This document shows positions 8,799-17,082 of a stretch of 48,786 bases of DNA, piece by piece. Where the stretch lies: NCBI RefSeq assembly GCF_000213975.1, contig NZ_GL892076.1, positions 2,217,144-2,265,929 of the forward strand, given 5' to 3'. The notes beneath the pieces are model-generated. The model had not been told where the DNA came from and ran no database searches. It was given only the letters and a program-made list of their open reading frames with translations. Both the position numbers and the translations under genes were made by a program. Each line of letters starts with the position of its first letter. Positions within the stretch are counted from its first letter, which is position 1. The stretch is from Centipeda periodontii DSM 2778. Its GTDB lineage: Bacteria; Bacillota; Negativicutes; Selenomonadales; Selenomonadaceae.

Positions 8799-8812
8799 AA
8801 TTATCATTATCA
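8799..8812 (-). promoter_or_regulatory. Fur-like operator upstream of exbB
   Basis: TGATAATGATAATT on the minus strand contains two perfect GATAAT hexamers of the Fur-box consensus; the third hexamer is degenerate. It lies 15 bp upstream of the -35 box. A weaker GAGAATGATAC motif sits downstream of the -10 near 8720-8730. Given the iron genes that follow, Fur control is likely; binding itself is inference. Confidence 0.65.
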
Positions 8813-8816
8813 ATCT

Positions 8817-10013
8817 TCATTCATGTGGATCCTTATAGGATTCTGCCAACTTCTGAAAACGCGGCAAGGCGCGTTCAATCACCGCGGTGCGCACACAATA
8901 TGCCGCGCGGAAGTAGCCGGGACAGCCAAAATCCCTGCCCGGCACAAGAAGCAGATCAAATTCTCGCGCCCGTGCACAAAATGCAGCATCGTCCTCCTCA
9001 AGAGCCTTTGGGAAGAGGTAGAACGCACCTTGCGGGCGCATGCAGGAAAAGCCCGATGCAGACAGCCCTTCGTAGAGCAGCTTTGCATTGCGCGCATAGG
9101 TACTCAGATCGGCATTTCTTCCTGCGCAGCGCGCGATAACGAGCTGCCAGAGTGACGGCGCATTGACGTGCGTAAGGACACGCGCCGCACCCGCGATCGC
9201 ACCGTAGATACGCGCAAAGTCCGCAACCGTATCCGGCACAACGATGTAGCCGATGCGTTCTCCCGGCAGGGAGAAGGATTTGCTGTAGGAGTAGCAGACA
9301 ATCGTATTGTCGTAAAGAAGTGGAATGTATGGAACGGTCAGACTGTCATAAACGATCTCGCGATAGGGTTCATCCGCGATGATAAAGATCGGATGCCCGA
9401 ACTCCATTTCCTTTTTGCGTAAGAGTTCCGCAAGTTGGCGAAGTGTTTCCCCACTGTAGACCGCACCGCTCGGGTTGTTCGGGGAGTTGATGATGACAGC
9501 TTTTGTATGCTGTGTGATTGCCTCCGCGAGCGCTGCGAAATCGATCTGAAAATCATCGGTTTTTGCAGGCACAACAATGAGCTTCCCCCCGCATGCCTCG
9601 ACAAAGACACGGTACTCGGGGAAGAAGGGAGCAATCGTGATGAACTCGTCCCCCGCCTCCGCGAATGCCTTGAACGTAATTGTTATGGACGCTGCCGCCC
9701 CCGCCGTGAGGAAGAGATTTTTTCCCGTGAATTCCATGCCGAATCTCTTGTTCAGATCAGCAGCAAGCACCTCGCGTACATGGGGCTTGCCGGGCGCAAT
9801 CGTATAGCCGTGCACCTCCATCGGGTCACTGTGTGTGAGGATATCTATCGCCGCATCTCGAATGAAGTCCGGTGTCGGTACATTCGGGTTTCCGAGGCTG
9901 AAATCAAAGACATTCTCCGCGCCGACCTCCGCCGCACGCTTCTGTCCGTATTCAAAGATTGTGCGAATGGTCGATTTCTTCGTTCCGAGTTCGTACATCT
10001 GCTCAGAGACCAT
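8817..10013 (-). CDS. PLP-dependent aminotransferase, class I/II
   Basis: 398 residues from ATG 10013, which has an AAAGGAG site; the longer in-frame start at 10076 would run through the terminator hairpin. Fold-type I features are visible: the SPNNPSGAVYS segment, DEPYREIVYD, and the Schiff-base lysine in SYSKSFSLPGERIGY. The N-terminal segment with DFSLGNPNVPTP fits aspartate/alanine-type aminotransferases. The exact amino donor cannot be read. The gene follows the M18 aminopeptidase gene after a terminator with no room for a separate promoter, so it is probably expressed by readthrough or from inside that gene. Confidence 0.88.
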   Translation of the reverse strand: MVSEQMYELGTKKSTIRTIFEYGQKRAAEVGAENVFDFSLGNPNVPTPDFIRDAAIDILTHSDPMEVHGYTIAPGKPHVREVLAADLNKRFGMEFTGKNLFLTAGAAASITITFKAFAEAGDEFITIAPFFPEYRVFVEACGGKLIVVPAKTDDFQIDFAALAEAITQHTKAVIINSPNNPSGAVYSGETLRQLAELLRKKEMEFGHPIFIIADEPYREIVYDSLTVPYIPLLYDNTIVCYSYSKSFSLPGERIGYIVVPDTVADFARIYGAIAGAARVLTHVNAPSLWQLVIARCAGRNADLSTYARNAKLLYEGLSASGFSCMRPQGAFYLFPKALEEDDAAFCARAREFDLLLVPGRDFGCPGYFRAAYCVRTAVIERALPRFQKLAESYKDPHE

Positions 10014-10030
10014 GGTATGCTCCTTTCCAA

Positions 10031-10064
10031 AAACAAATACCCCTGCCACCGTAAGCAGCAGGGG
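10031..10064 (-). terminator. Intrinsic terminator between aminopeptidase and aminotransferase genes
   Basis: Minus-strand stem CCCCTGC/GCAGGGG with an 11-nt loop, followed by TATTTGTTTTT. The T-rich tail ends 17 nt before the aminotransferase start and merges into its ribosome site. Confidence 0.85.
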
Positions 10065-10079
10065 CGTTTCACCCATTAC

Positions 10080-11468
10080 TCACGCATTCCGCAAAAACAC
10101 ATCGTAGCCCTTCTTCATCTCATAGATGTCAGCCTTGCTCGTGACCTCCCACGGCGCGTGCATGCTCATCACGGCGACACCGTTGTCGATCACGTCCATG
10201 CCGTAGCGCGCCATGATGTAGGCGATCGTACCGCCCCCGCCGAGATCGACGCGACCGAGTTCCGCAAGCTGATAGCTGACGCCGTTCGCATCCATCATGC
10301 CGCGCAGCTGCCCGAGATACTCCGCACTCGCATCGCTCGAGCCGGACTTTCCGCGCGCACCCGTGAACTTGTTGAACACCATGCCGCGCCCGAGGTAGGC
10401 GACGTTCTTCTTCTCGAATGCGTCTGCATAGAGCCCATCGTACGCACTCGACACATCCGAGGAGAGCATCTTCGAGTGCGCAAGCGTGCGGCGAAGCGCA
10501 AGCTCCGTATACTGCCCGCAGGCGGAGAGCAGTTCCGCGACCATGTTCTCAAAGAAACGCGAATGCATGCCTGTTGCACCAACACTGCCGATCTCCTCCT
10601 TGTCCACGAGGAGACAGCACGCCGTGCGCTTTGGCATATCTGTCTCAAGCATGGAGCGGAGTGCGGTATAGGAGCAGACGCGGTCATCCTGCCCGTAGCC
10701 GAGCACCATGCTGCGATCAAAGCCAAGCTCCCGCGCACGCCCCGCCGGAACAAGTGTCAGCTCCGCCGAGTTAAAGTCCTCCTCAGCAATATCGTAATGT
10801 TCCTTGAGGAGTGCGAGGATACCGTCCTTGACGGATTCCTTATCATCTTTTTTCAGTGGATAACCGCCGATGAGGACATCCAGCTTCTCGCCCTCAATGA
10901 CCTTCGACGCCTTTTTCTCAAGCTGTTCCTGCGAGAGATGGATGAGCAGGTCGGTCACACAGAAAACGGGATCGTCCGCCTTTTCTCCAAGCGTGATCTC
11001 CACAACCGTGCCATCCTTCTTCACGACGACGCCGTGCAGGGCAAGCGGAATCGTCACCCACTGATACTTCTTGATGCCGCCGTAGTAATGCGTATCGAAA
11101 TAGGCAAGCCCGTTATCCTCGTACAGCGGGGTCTGCTTCACATCAAGGCGGCAGGTATCGATGTGCGCGCCGAGGATGTTCATGCCGTGCTCCATCGGCT
11201 CCGTCCCGATATGGAAGAGGACGATCGCCTTTTTCATATTGACGGCATAGACCTTGTCGCCCGCCTTGAGCTTGGTGCCCGCCGCAATCACGTCTGCAAA
11301 GTCGCGGTAGCCCGCCGTCTGCGCCAGACGTACCGCCTCCGTTACGCTCTCGCGCTCCGTCTTGCAGTCCGAGAGAAAGTCAATATAGCCGCGTGCAAGT
11401 TCATCTACTGCTGCGCGCTCCTCCGGCGTATACTTCAACCAGACCGAAGTCTTCTTATCGTCACTCAT
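10080..11468 (-). CDS. M18-family metalloaminopeptidase
   Basis: Cytosolic zinc aminopeptidase of 462 residues, the usual M18 length. The metal-ligand motif AHIDTCRLD starts at about residue 101 (H102, D104). The catalytic and ligand segment DKEEIGSVGATGMHSRF and the C-terminal SMHAPWEV ligand histidine are also present. It removes N-terminal, often acidic, residues from peptides. The start ATG 11468 has an AAAGGGA site. It follows dusB by 12 nt and is probably the last gene of a birA-coaX-dusB-peptidase transcript ended by the 10031-10064 terminator. Confidence 0.9.
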   Translation of the reverse strand: MSDDKKTSVWLKYTPEERAAVDELARGYIDFLSDCKTERESVTEAVRLAQTAGYRDFADVIAAGTKLKAGDKVYAVNMKKAIVLFHIGTEPMEHGMNILGAHIDTCRLDVKQTPLYEDNGLAYFDTHYYGGIKKYQWVTIPLALHGVVVKKDGTVVEITLGEKADDPVFCVTDLLIHLSQEQLEKKASKVIEGEKLDVLIGGYPLKKDDKESVKDGILALLKEHYDIAEEDFNSAELTLVPAGRARELGFDRSMVLGYGQDDRVCSYTALRSMLETDMPKRTACCLLVDKEEIGSVGATGMHSRFFENMVAELLSACGQYTELALRRTLAHSKMLSSDVSSAYDGLYADAFEKKNVAYLGRGMVFNKFTGARGKSGSSDASAEYLGQLRGMMDANGVSYQLAELGRVDLGGGGTIAYIMARYGMDVIDNGVAVMSMHAPWEVTSKADIYEMKKGYDVFLRNA

Positions 11469-11480
11469 ATATATCCCTTT

Positions 11481-12452
11481 CTATCGTTCCCACGCATCAC
11501 GCAGAATATTTATAAATTCATCCTTTGATGCCGCGCGGTTAAATCGCTCACGCAGCTCCGCACTGCCCGAGAGACCGCGTGTGTACCACGCCGCATGCTT
11601 TCGCATCTCACGGATGCCGACATACTCGCCCTTGTAGTGCACGAGCAGGTCGAGGTGGCGCAGAATCACCTGTGCACGCTCCGTCAGCGTCGGCGGGGGA
11701 AGTTCTTCCCCCGTGCGCAGCCAGTGGATGAGCTGCGGGAAAATCCACGGATTCCCCTGTGCTCCACGCCCGATCATGACGGCATCTGCGCCCGTAATGT
11801 CGAGTGCACGCGCAAGATCGGCGGGGCGGCGCACATCGCCGCTCACGATCACGGGAATTTGCACGGCGCGTTTCACCTCAGCGATCGCCGCATAGTCCGC
11901 ATTGCCGCTGTAGAACTGCGCGCGCGTCCGCCCGTGCACGGCGACGGCATCCACGCCGACCGCCTCCGCCATCCGCGCAATCTCCACGGCGTTGCGCGAG
12001 GCATCGTCCCAGCCGAGCCGCATCTTCACCGTGAACGGCAGCTTCGTCGCACGGCGAATCGCCGTAAGGATCTCCTCCGCCTTTTTCGGCTCACACATCA
12101 GAGCCGAGCCCTCACCGTTCTTCACGACCTTCGGCGCAGGACAGCCCATGTTGAAGTCCAAAATATCCGCCGTGCCGATCTCCTCGATGTAGGCAGCTGC
12201 CTCCGCCGCCATCTCCGCCGACTTCGCGAAGATCTGCATTGCGATTGGGCGTTCCTCCGGCTCCGTTTGGAGCATTTTCATCGTGTGCTCATTGCGATAG
12301 TGAATGCCCTGACTGCTCACCATCTCCGCGAACGCGAGCGGACAGCCCATGTCGTGCGCGATGATGCGGTACGCGCGATCCGTCACACCCGCCATCGGCG
12401 CAAGAAAGACGGGATCATCAAACGTGAACGCGCCTATTTTCATTGGTTTCAC
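11481..12452 (-). CDS. dusB: tRNA-dihydrouridine synthase
   Basis: 323-residue flavoenzyme that reduces uridine to dihydrouridine in tRNA. It has the N-terminal FLAPMAGVTDRAYR segment, the catalytic cysteine in NMGCPAPKVVKNGEGSAL, the VHGRTRAQFYSG segment and the FMN-phosphate loop GADAVMIGRGAQGNPW. The GTG at 12452 overlaps the coaX stop as GTGA, which suggests coupling; an ATG three codons on (12443) is the alternative. dusB near ftsH and coaX is also the arrangement in Bacillus. Confidence 0.93.
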   Translation of the reverse strand: MKPMKIGAFTFDDPVFLAPMAGVTDRAYRIIAHDMGCPLAFAEMVSSQGIHYRNEHTMKMLQTEPEERPIAMQIFAKSAEMAAEAAAYIEEIGTADILDFNMGCPAPKVVKNGEGSALMCEPKKAEEILTAIRRATKLPFTVKMRLGWDDASRNAVEIARMAEAVGVDAVAVHGRTRAQFYSGNADYAAIAEVKRAVQIPVIVSGDVRRPADLARALDITGADAVMIGRGAQGNPWIFPQLIHWLRTGEELPPPTLTERAQVILRHLDLLVHYKGEYVGIREMRKHAAWYTRGLSGSAELRERFNRAASKDEFINILRDAWER

Positions 12453-13216
12453 GGCTGGTTACGCTCGTAGAGGACGCGCAGTCCCGTAAGCGTCAGGAAG
12501 TGATCGACCTTGTCAATCGTCTGCGACTCCTTTGCCACCATGCGGGCAAAGCCGCCCGTTGCGACCACCTTCATTTCCATCGCGAGCTCTGCCTTGACGC
12601 GGCGCACAATCTCGTCGATCTGCCCGACATAGCCGTAGATGATGCCCGCCTGCATCCCCTGTATTGTGCTGCGGCAGACGACCGTCTTCGGCGGCACAAG
12701 CTCGATGCGCGGCAGCTGCGCCGCCCGCTGAAAGAGCGCCTCGGCACTCGATCCGAGTCCCGGCGCGATGACACCGCCGAGGAAATCCCCGTTCTCCGCC
12801 ACAATGTCGAACGTCGTCGCCGTCCCAATGTCGATGACAATGAGCGGTCCGCCGTACTGCTCGTGCGCGCCGATGACATTCACAATGCGGTCGGCGCCGA
12901 TTGCACGCGGATTTTCATAGTTCAGGCGTATCCCGGTTCGTATGCCGGGACCGACGATCAGCGGGCGGATGCGGAAGTAGCGCTCGCACATCTTCTGCAT
13001 GGGCACGACAAGCGGCGGCACGACCGAGGAGATGATGATCGCATGAATGTCCGACATCTGAATGCCCTGATAACGGAACAATTCATTGAAAAGGATTCCA
13101 TACTCGTCGCCCGTCTTCTGCCGATCCGTCGAGATGCGCCAATGCCGCAGAAGTTTTTTCCCCTCATACGCGCCCATGACGATATTGCTGTTGCCGATGT
13201 CCAGTACTAGCAGCAA
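12449..13216 (-). CDS. coaX: Type III pantothenate kinase
   Basis: 255 residues. It phosphorylates pantothenate in the first step of coenzyme A synthesis. The ASKHA-fold ATP motif DIGNSNIVMGAYEG is at the N-terminus, followed by GADRIVNVIGA and the DIGTATTFD phosphate-binding segment with GGVIAPGLGSSAEALF. The start is TTG at 13216, with GGAGGAA 8 nt upstream. It sits 15 nt after birA, so biotin and CoA metabolism genes share a transcript. Confidence 0.93.
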   Translation of the reverse strand: MLLVLDIGNSNIVMGAYEGKKLLRHWRISTDRQKTGDEYGILFNELFRYQGIQMSDIHAIIISSVVPPLVVPMQKMCERYFRIRPLIVGPGIRTGIRLNYENPRAIGADRIVNVIGAHEQYGGPLIVIDIGTATTFDIVAENGDFLGGVIAPGLGSSAEALFQRAAQLPRIELVPPKTVVCRSTIQGMQAGIIYGYVGQIDEIVRRVKAELAMEMKVVATGGFARMVAKESQTIDKVDHFLTLTGLRVLYERNQP

Positions 13217-13231
13217 GTTCTTTCCTCCGTA

Positions 13232-14203
13232 CTATTTCTTCGGGCGGATGGACACATCCCCCGCCAACACACGCCTTCTCCCAGCCTTTGTATCAATCAG
13301 GAGCGCCCCCTCCTCATCAATATCCGCCGCAACGCCCTCGAACTCCTCGCCCGCAGGCGCAATCACGCGGACGGACTGCCCAAGCGTCACCGCATAGTCC
13401 CGCCACGCCGCGAGCACGGGCGCAAACCCCTGCTGCTGCACATCCGCATAGAGCTCGTCGAGTGCGCGCAGGAGCTCTTGCAAAAATGCTACGCGCGGCA
13501 GCGGCTCGCCCTTCATCTGCATCAGCGAGGTCGCAACCGACCGCAGTTCCTCAGGAAAATCCTCATTCGCAATGTTCACGTTGATGCCGATGCCGATCAC
13601 GACGTAGTTCACGCGATCCATCTCCGCGCTCATCTCCGTCAAGATTCCGACCAGTTTGCGCCCGTCGTGCATAATGTCGTTCGGCCACTTGATCGCCGCG
13701 CGCAGACCGAACCGCTCCATCGCGCGCGCAACTGCCACCGCCGCCATCAGTGTGCACTTTGGCGCATCCTGCGGCAGGAACGTCGGACGCAGGAGGATGC
13801 TCACCCAGATGCCCTTGCCGGGCGGCGAGAAGAACGCGCGCTCCATGCGCCCTCGTCCCGTTCCTTGACTGTCGGCAACGACAACGGTACCATCCTCTGC
13901 CCCCTCACGCGCAAGGTCTTTGAGCACAAGATTGGTCGAGTCCACCGCATCATAGGCGATGATCTTTCGCCCGATAAGCTGCGTATCGAGCTCCTGCGCG
14001 ATCTCCGCCTCGATCAGGCGATCCGGCGCCGAGCGCAGAACATATCCGCTGCGCGGTGCACTCGATATATCATAGCCCGCATCGCGCAGTGCCGCGATCT
14101 TCTTCCACACCGCCGCGCGTGTCACACCGAGCCGCTCCGCCATCTTCTCGCCCGAGATATAGCCGCCCGCCGCCCGCAGCAGCTCCAACACATCCCTACT
14201 CAT
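13232..14203 (-). CDS. birA: Bifunctional biotin-protein ligase / repressor
   Basis: 323 residues from ATG 14203, with a GGGAGG site 6 nt upstream. An N-terminal winged helix-turn-helix (about 1-60, with AERLGVTRAAVWKKIAAL) precedes the ligase domain with GRGRMERAFFSPPGKGIW, KWPNDIMHDGRKLVGIL and a C-terminal SH3-like domain. It makes biotinyl-AMP, biotinylates carboxylases and, thanks to the HTH, should repress biotin genes. Upstream is a TATAAT flanked by an inverted repeat (14243-14277) that could be an operator. birA here sits between ftsH and coaX, which are neighbours in Bacillus. Confidence 0.93.
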   Translation of the reverse strand: MSRDVLELLRAAGGYISGEKMAERLGVTRAAVWKKIAALRDAGYDISSAPRSGYVLRSAPDRLIEAEIAQELDTQLIGRKIIAYDAVDSTNLVLKDLAREGAEDGTVVVADSQGTGRGRMERAFFSPPGKGIWVSILLRPTFLPQDAPKCTLMAAVAVARAMERFGLRAAIKWPNDIMHDGRKLVGILTEMSAEMDRVNYVVIGIGINVNIANEDFPEELRSVATSLMQMKGEPLPRVAFLQELLRALDELYADVQQQGFAPVLAAWRDYAVTLGQSVRVIAPAGEEFEGVAADIDEEGALLIDTKAGRRRVLAGDVSIRPKK

Positions 14204-14242
14204 CACATGCCTCCCAATGAAGGAATCTCGCTTCCTCAAAAA

Positions 14243-14277
14243 GCCGTTATCCGCCCCATTATAGCGCAGATAGCGGC
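14243..14277 (-). promoter_or_regulatory. birA promoter region with flanking inverted repeat
   Basis: A TATAAT (14263-14258) lies between imperfect inverted repeats GCCGCTATCTGC and GCGGATAACGGC, which pair at 10 of 12 positions. No convincing -35 is seen. The dyad centred on the -10 could be an operator or an RNA hairpin. It does not resemble the TTGTTAAC BirA box that I know. Confidence 0.4.
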
Positions 14278-14298
14278 TCCCTGCCACAAAAATATGAA

Positions 14299-14445
14299 GG
14301 AATTACTGATAAAACGAACCTTCAATTGGCGTAGATTCTTCGTCCGAACAATGTGGAAAACCGGACGCAGCGTGGTGCTCTGTGGAGGATTTGCCGACGA
14401 AGTACTGACCGTCAAGAGATGCAATCTGAATTTATCAATGCGTTC
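14299..14445. mobile_element. MITE-like foldback element, copy 1 (most diverged)
   Basis: 147-bp member of a four-copy family. Left end GGAATTACTGATAAA and right end TTTATCAATGCGTTC form degenerate terminal inverted repeats. The interior keeps the shared TTGGCGTAGAT and GTGGTGCTCTGTGGAGGATTTGCC segments. A TTA follows the right end (14446-14448), but the left flank has no TTA, so the target duplication is lost. With the birA promoter and the ftsH terminator it accounts for the 324 bp between birA and ftsH. Confidence 0.8.
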
Positions 14446-14476
14446 TTAATAGTATCGTCAAAACCTCATCTTCTCT

Positions 14477-14518
14477 AAAGAAAAGGCGCTGCTGCACACT
14501 GATCCATGCAGCAGCGCC
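14477..14518 (-). terminator. Intrinsic terminator of ftsH
   Basis: Perfect 12-bp minus-strand stem GGCGCTGCTGCA/TGCAGCAGCGCC with a 10-nt loop, followed by TTTTCTTT. It begins ten nt after the ftsH stop codon. One of the clearest terminators in the window; it ends the tilS-hpt-ftsH transcript. Confidence 0.93.
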
Positions 14519-14527
14519 TCCGCTGCG

Positions 14528-16522
14528 TTACTTATTCCACTGTGTTAGATTAAATTTTGGCTCGGTGGTCGGAATGGGCGCAGGACGCTCCTCCTCCGCG
14601 CGTTCCGCCTCCTCACTCGTCTGTGTGGAGTCATCGATCACGACATCGACAGGGATCGGCAAAGGCTTGCCCGTATCATCCGAATCGTTATCGTCTTTGT
14701 CCTTGTCCCCGATCGTTCCCTTTGTCATCAGTTCCTCAAGCTCACTTGCGTTCAATGTCTCACGTTCGAGCAGAGCACTTGCGATCAGATCAAGTTTTTC
14801 ACGATTCTCCGTGATAATGACGCGACACGCCTCATATGCGTCCTCAATGTAACGGCGTACCTCGCGGTCGATCTCGCCCGCGACCTCCTCGGAGTAATTG
14901 CGGTCGCGATTGAAGTCACGACCGAGGAAGACTTGGTGATTTTCCTCACCATAGGCAATGGGACCGATCGTCTCACTCATACCATACTGCATGATCATAC
15001 TGCGGATGATTTGCGTCGCCTGCTGAATATCGCTTGAGGCACCCGTACTGATCTCGCCGAGCACGACCTCCTCGGCAACACGCCCGCCGAGCGCAACCTT
15101 GATGCGGTCAAAGAGCTCTGAGCGCGTGCGATAGGAGCGATCTTCCTTCGGCAGGGAGAGCATATATCCGCCCGCACGCCCGCGCGGAATGATCGTGACC
15201 TTGTGCACGGGGTCGGCGTGCTCAAGCAGAAGTCCCACGAGGGTATGTCCTCCCTCGTGATATGCCGTGAGGCGCTTCTCCTCCTCCGTCATGACGTGGG
15301 ATTTGCGTTCGGGACCTGCAAGCACGCGCTCGATCGCCTCCTCCATCTCCGCCATGTGGATCTGTTTCTTATTGCGGCGCGCAGCAAGGAGTGCTGCCTC
15401 ATTGACAAGGTTGCTGAGATCTGCGCCTGTAAAGCCGGGCGTACGGCGTGCAAGCACATCCAGATCTGCATCATCCGCGATCGGTTTCCCCTTTGTATGC
15501 ACCTTGAGAATCGCCTCGCGTCCGCGTACATCGGGTTTGTCCACGACAATCTGACGATCAAAGCGCCCTGGGCGCAGAAGTGCGGGGTCCAGAACATCGG
15601 GACGGTTTGTCGCTGCAATGATGATGATGCCCTCATTCGAGGCAAAGCCGTCCATCTCGACGAGCAGCTGATTGAGCGTCTGTTCGCGCTCGTCATGTCC
15701 GCCGCCGAGGCCCGCCCCGCGCTGACGTCCGACGGCATCGATCTCATCGATGAAGACGATGCACGGCGCGGACTTCTTCGCCTGTTCGAAGAGATCGCGT
15801 ACACGCGAAGCGCCGACACCGACGAACATCTCGACAAAGTCGGAACCGCTGATCGTAAAGAACTGCACGCCCGCCTCACCGGCAACCGCCTTCGCGAGGA
15901 GTGTCTTGCCCGTACCCGGAGGTCCGAAGAGGAGGACGCCCTTCGGAATACGTGCGCCAAGTTCGTTGAATTTATCCGGTGTCTTGAGGAACTCAACGAC
16001 TTCCTCAAGTTCCTGTTTCGCTTCGTCCGCGCCTGCAACATCGGCGAACGTTACCTTTTTCTTGTCGCTCACCATCAGGCGCACACGTGACTTGCCGAAG
16101 TTCATCATGCGTCCGCCGCCCATCTGCGACTGCTGCATGATGAAGAACCAGAAGCCGATGAGCAGCGCGATCGGGATGAGCGAGGTGAGCATTGTCTGCC
16201 ACCACGGCGGTTCGGGCGGGTTCTCTGCCGAGATATTGATCCCCTTGTCCGCAAGGCGTGTATAGAGATCGTGATCGCTGTTCGGTGCTTCCGGTGCAAT
16301 GGTCGTAAACTCCGTCCCATCTGTGAGCGTGCCGCGAATGTTGTTCCGGACAATAACGACCTTGTCCACCTCGCCCGCCGTCACCTTTGCATTGAAGTCA
16401 CTGTAACCGAGCGCCGTCGCCTGAGGAGCCTGATGACTCCCCGACATATAGTCCGCGACCGTCCAGACAACGAAGAACATGAGCGCATAAAACGCAAGAT
16501 TTCTAAGGATTGATTGATTCAA
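14528..16522 (-). CDS. ftsH: ATP-dependent zinc metalloprotease FtsH
   Basis: 664-residue membrane-anchored AAA+ protease that degrades misfolded membrane and regulatory proteins. Two transmembrane helices (about 7-23 and 110-128) flank a small extracytoplasmic domain. The AAA+ core has Walker A GPPGTGKT (200-207), Walker [11 protein letters not shown] and the second region of homology with RPGRFDRQ. The zinc site HEGGH is at 422-426. The C-terminal tail is acidic. The start is TTG at 16522 with an AGGAGG site 6 nt upstream. It follows hpt by 14 nt in the tilS-hpt-ftsH order conserved across Firmicutes. Confidence 0.97.
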   Translation of the reverse strand: MNQSILRNLAFYALMFFVVWTVADYMSGSHQAPQATALGYSDFNAKVTAGEVDKVVIVRNNIRGTLTDGTEFTTIAPEAPNSDHDLYTRLADKGINISAENPPEPPWWQTMLTSLIPIALLIGFWFFIMQQSQMGGGRMMNFGKSRVRLMVSDKKKVTFADVAGADEAKQELEEVVEFLKTPDKFNELGARIPKGVLLFGPPGTGKTLLAKAVAGEAGVQFFTISGSDFVEMFVGVGASRVRDLFEQAKKSAPCIVFIDEIDAVGRQRGAGLGGGHDEREQTLNQLLVEMDGFASNEGIIIIAATNRPDVLDPALLRPGRFDRQIVVDKPDVRGREAILKVHTKGKPIADDADLDVLARRTPGFTGADLSNLVNEAALLAARRNKKQIHMAEMEEAIERVLAGPERKSHVMTEEEKRLTAYHEGGHTLVGLLLEHADPVHKVTIIPRGRAGGYMLSLPKEDRSYRTRSELFDRIKVALGGRVAEEVVLGEISTGASSDIQQATQIIRSMIMQYGMSETIGPIAYGEENHQVFLGRDFNRDRNYSEEVAGEIDREVRRYIEDAYEACRVIITENREKLDLIASALLERETLNASELEELMTKGTIGDKDKDDNDSDDTGKPLPIPVDVVIDDSTQTSEEAERAEEERPAPIPTTEPKFNLTQWNK

Positions 16523-16536
16523 GTCCTACCTCCTGT

Positions 16537-17082
16537 TTATTCGTAAACGGAACGTTTGAGCACCCCGATATAGGGAAGGTTTCGATATTTTTCCGCATAG
16601 TCCAGACCGTAACCCACGAGAAAGTCATCCGGGACCTCGTGTCCGAGATAGTCGATCTCCACAGGTGCAACACGGCGCGATGGCTTCGACAGGAATGCGC
16701 AGATCTTGATGCTCTTAGGATGGCGGCCCTTGAGCATCTGCTTCAAATAATGCATCGTTGTCCCCGAGTCGATAATATCCTCCACGATGATGACATGCTT
16801 TCCCTCGATGGAAAAATCGAGATCCTTTAGGAGCTTGACCTGTCCGCTTGAGACCGTCGCCTCCCCATAGCTGGAAACAATCATGAAGTCAAATGCGACG
16901 GGATGGTCAATGGCGCGGACAAGATCCGTGAAAAACACCGCAGCGCCCTTCAAAATTCCGACACAATAGATGGGTTCGGGGTCGTCACGATAGTCACGCG
17001 CAATCTCCGCGCCGAGTTCCTGTACCCGCATACGAATCTCATCTGCGGAAAAGGATATACGCTCAATATCATTGCTCATCAT
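16537..17082 (-). CDS. hpt: Hypoxanthine phosphoribosyltransferase
   Basis: 181 residues from ATG 17082; an in-frame extension upstream is spurious because it lies within the tilS coding region. The PRPP-binding motif VIIVEDIIDSGTTMHYL, the ILKGAAVFFTDL segment and the VGYGLDYAEKYRNLPYIG tail identify the purine-salvage enzyme that converts hypoxanthine (and guanine) to IMP or GMP. Start ATGATGA overlaps the tilS stop; either of the two ATGs could be used. The AAGGAG site is about 11 nt upstream of the first. Confidence 0.95.
   Translation of the reverse strand: MMSNDIERISFSADEIRMRVQELGAEIARDYRDDPEPIYCVGILKGAAVFFTDLVRAIDHPVAFDFMIVSSYGEATVSSGQVKLLKDLDFSIEGKHVIIVEDIIDSGTTMHYLKQMLKGRHPKSIKICAFLSKPSRRVAPVEIDYLGHEVPDDFLVGYGLDYAEKYRNLPYIGVLKRSVYE

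Noticed and set aside
9435-11528. Long open plus-strand frame of almost 700 codons opposite the aminopeptidase gene
   Set aside because: It is antisense to a clear M18 enzyme, has no recognisable domain, and is rich in Arg/His/Leu as expected for the mirror frame of a GC-rich gene. The same applies to long frames opposite the DUF2318, pyrG, argS and uvrC genes.
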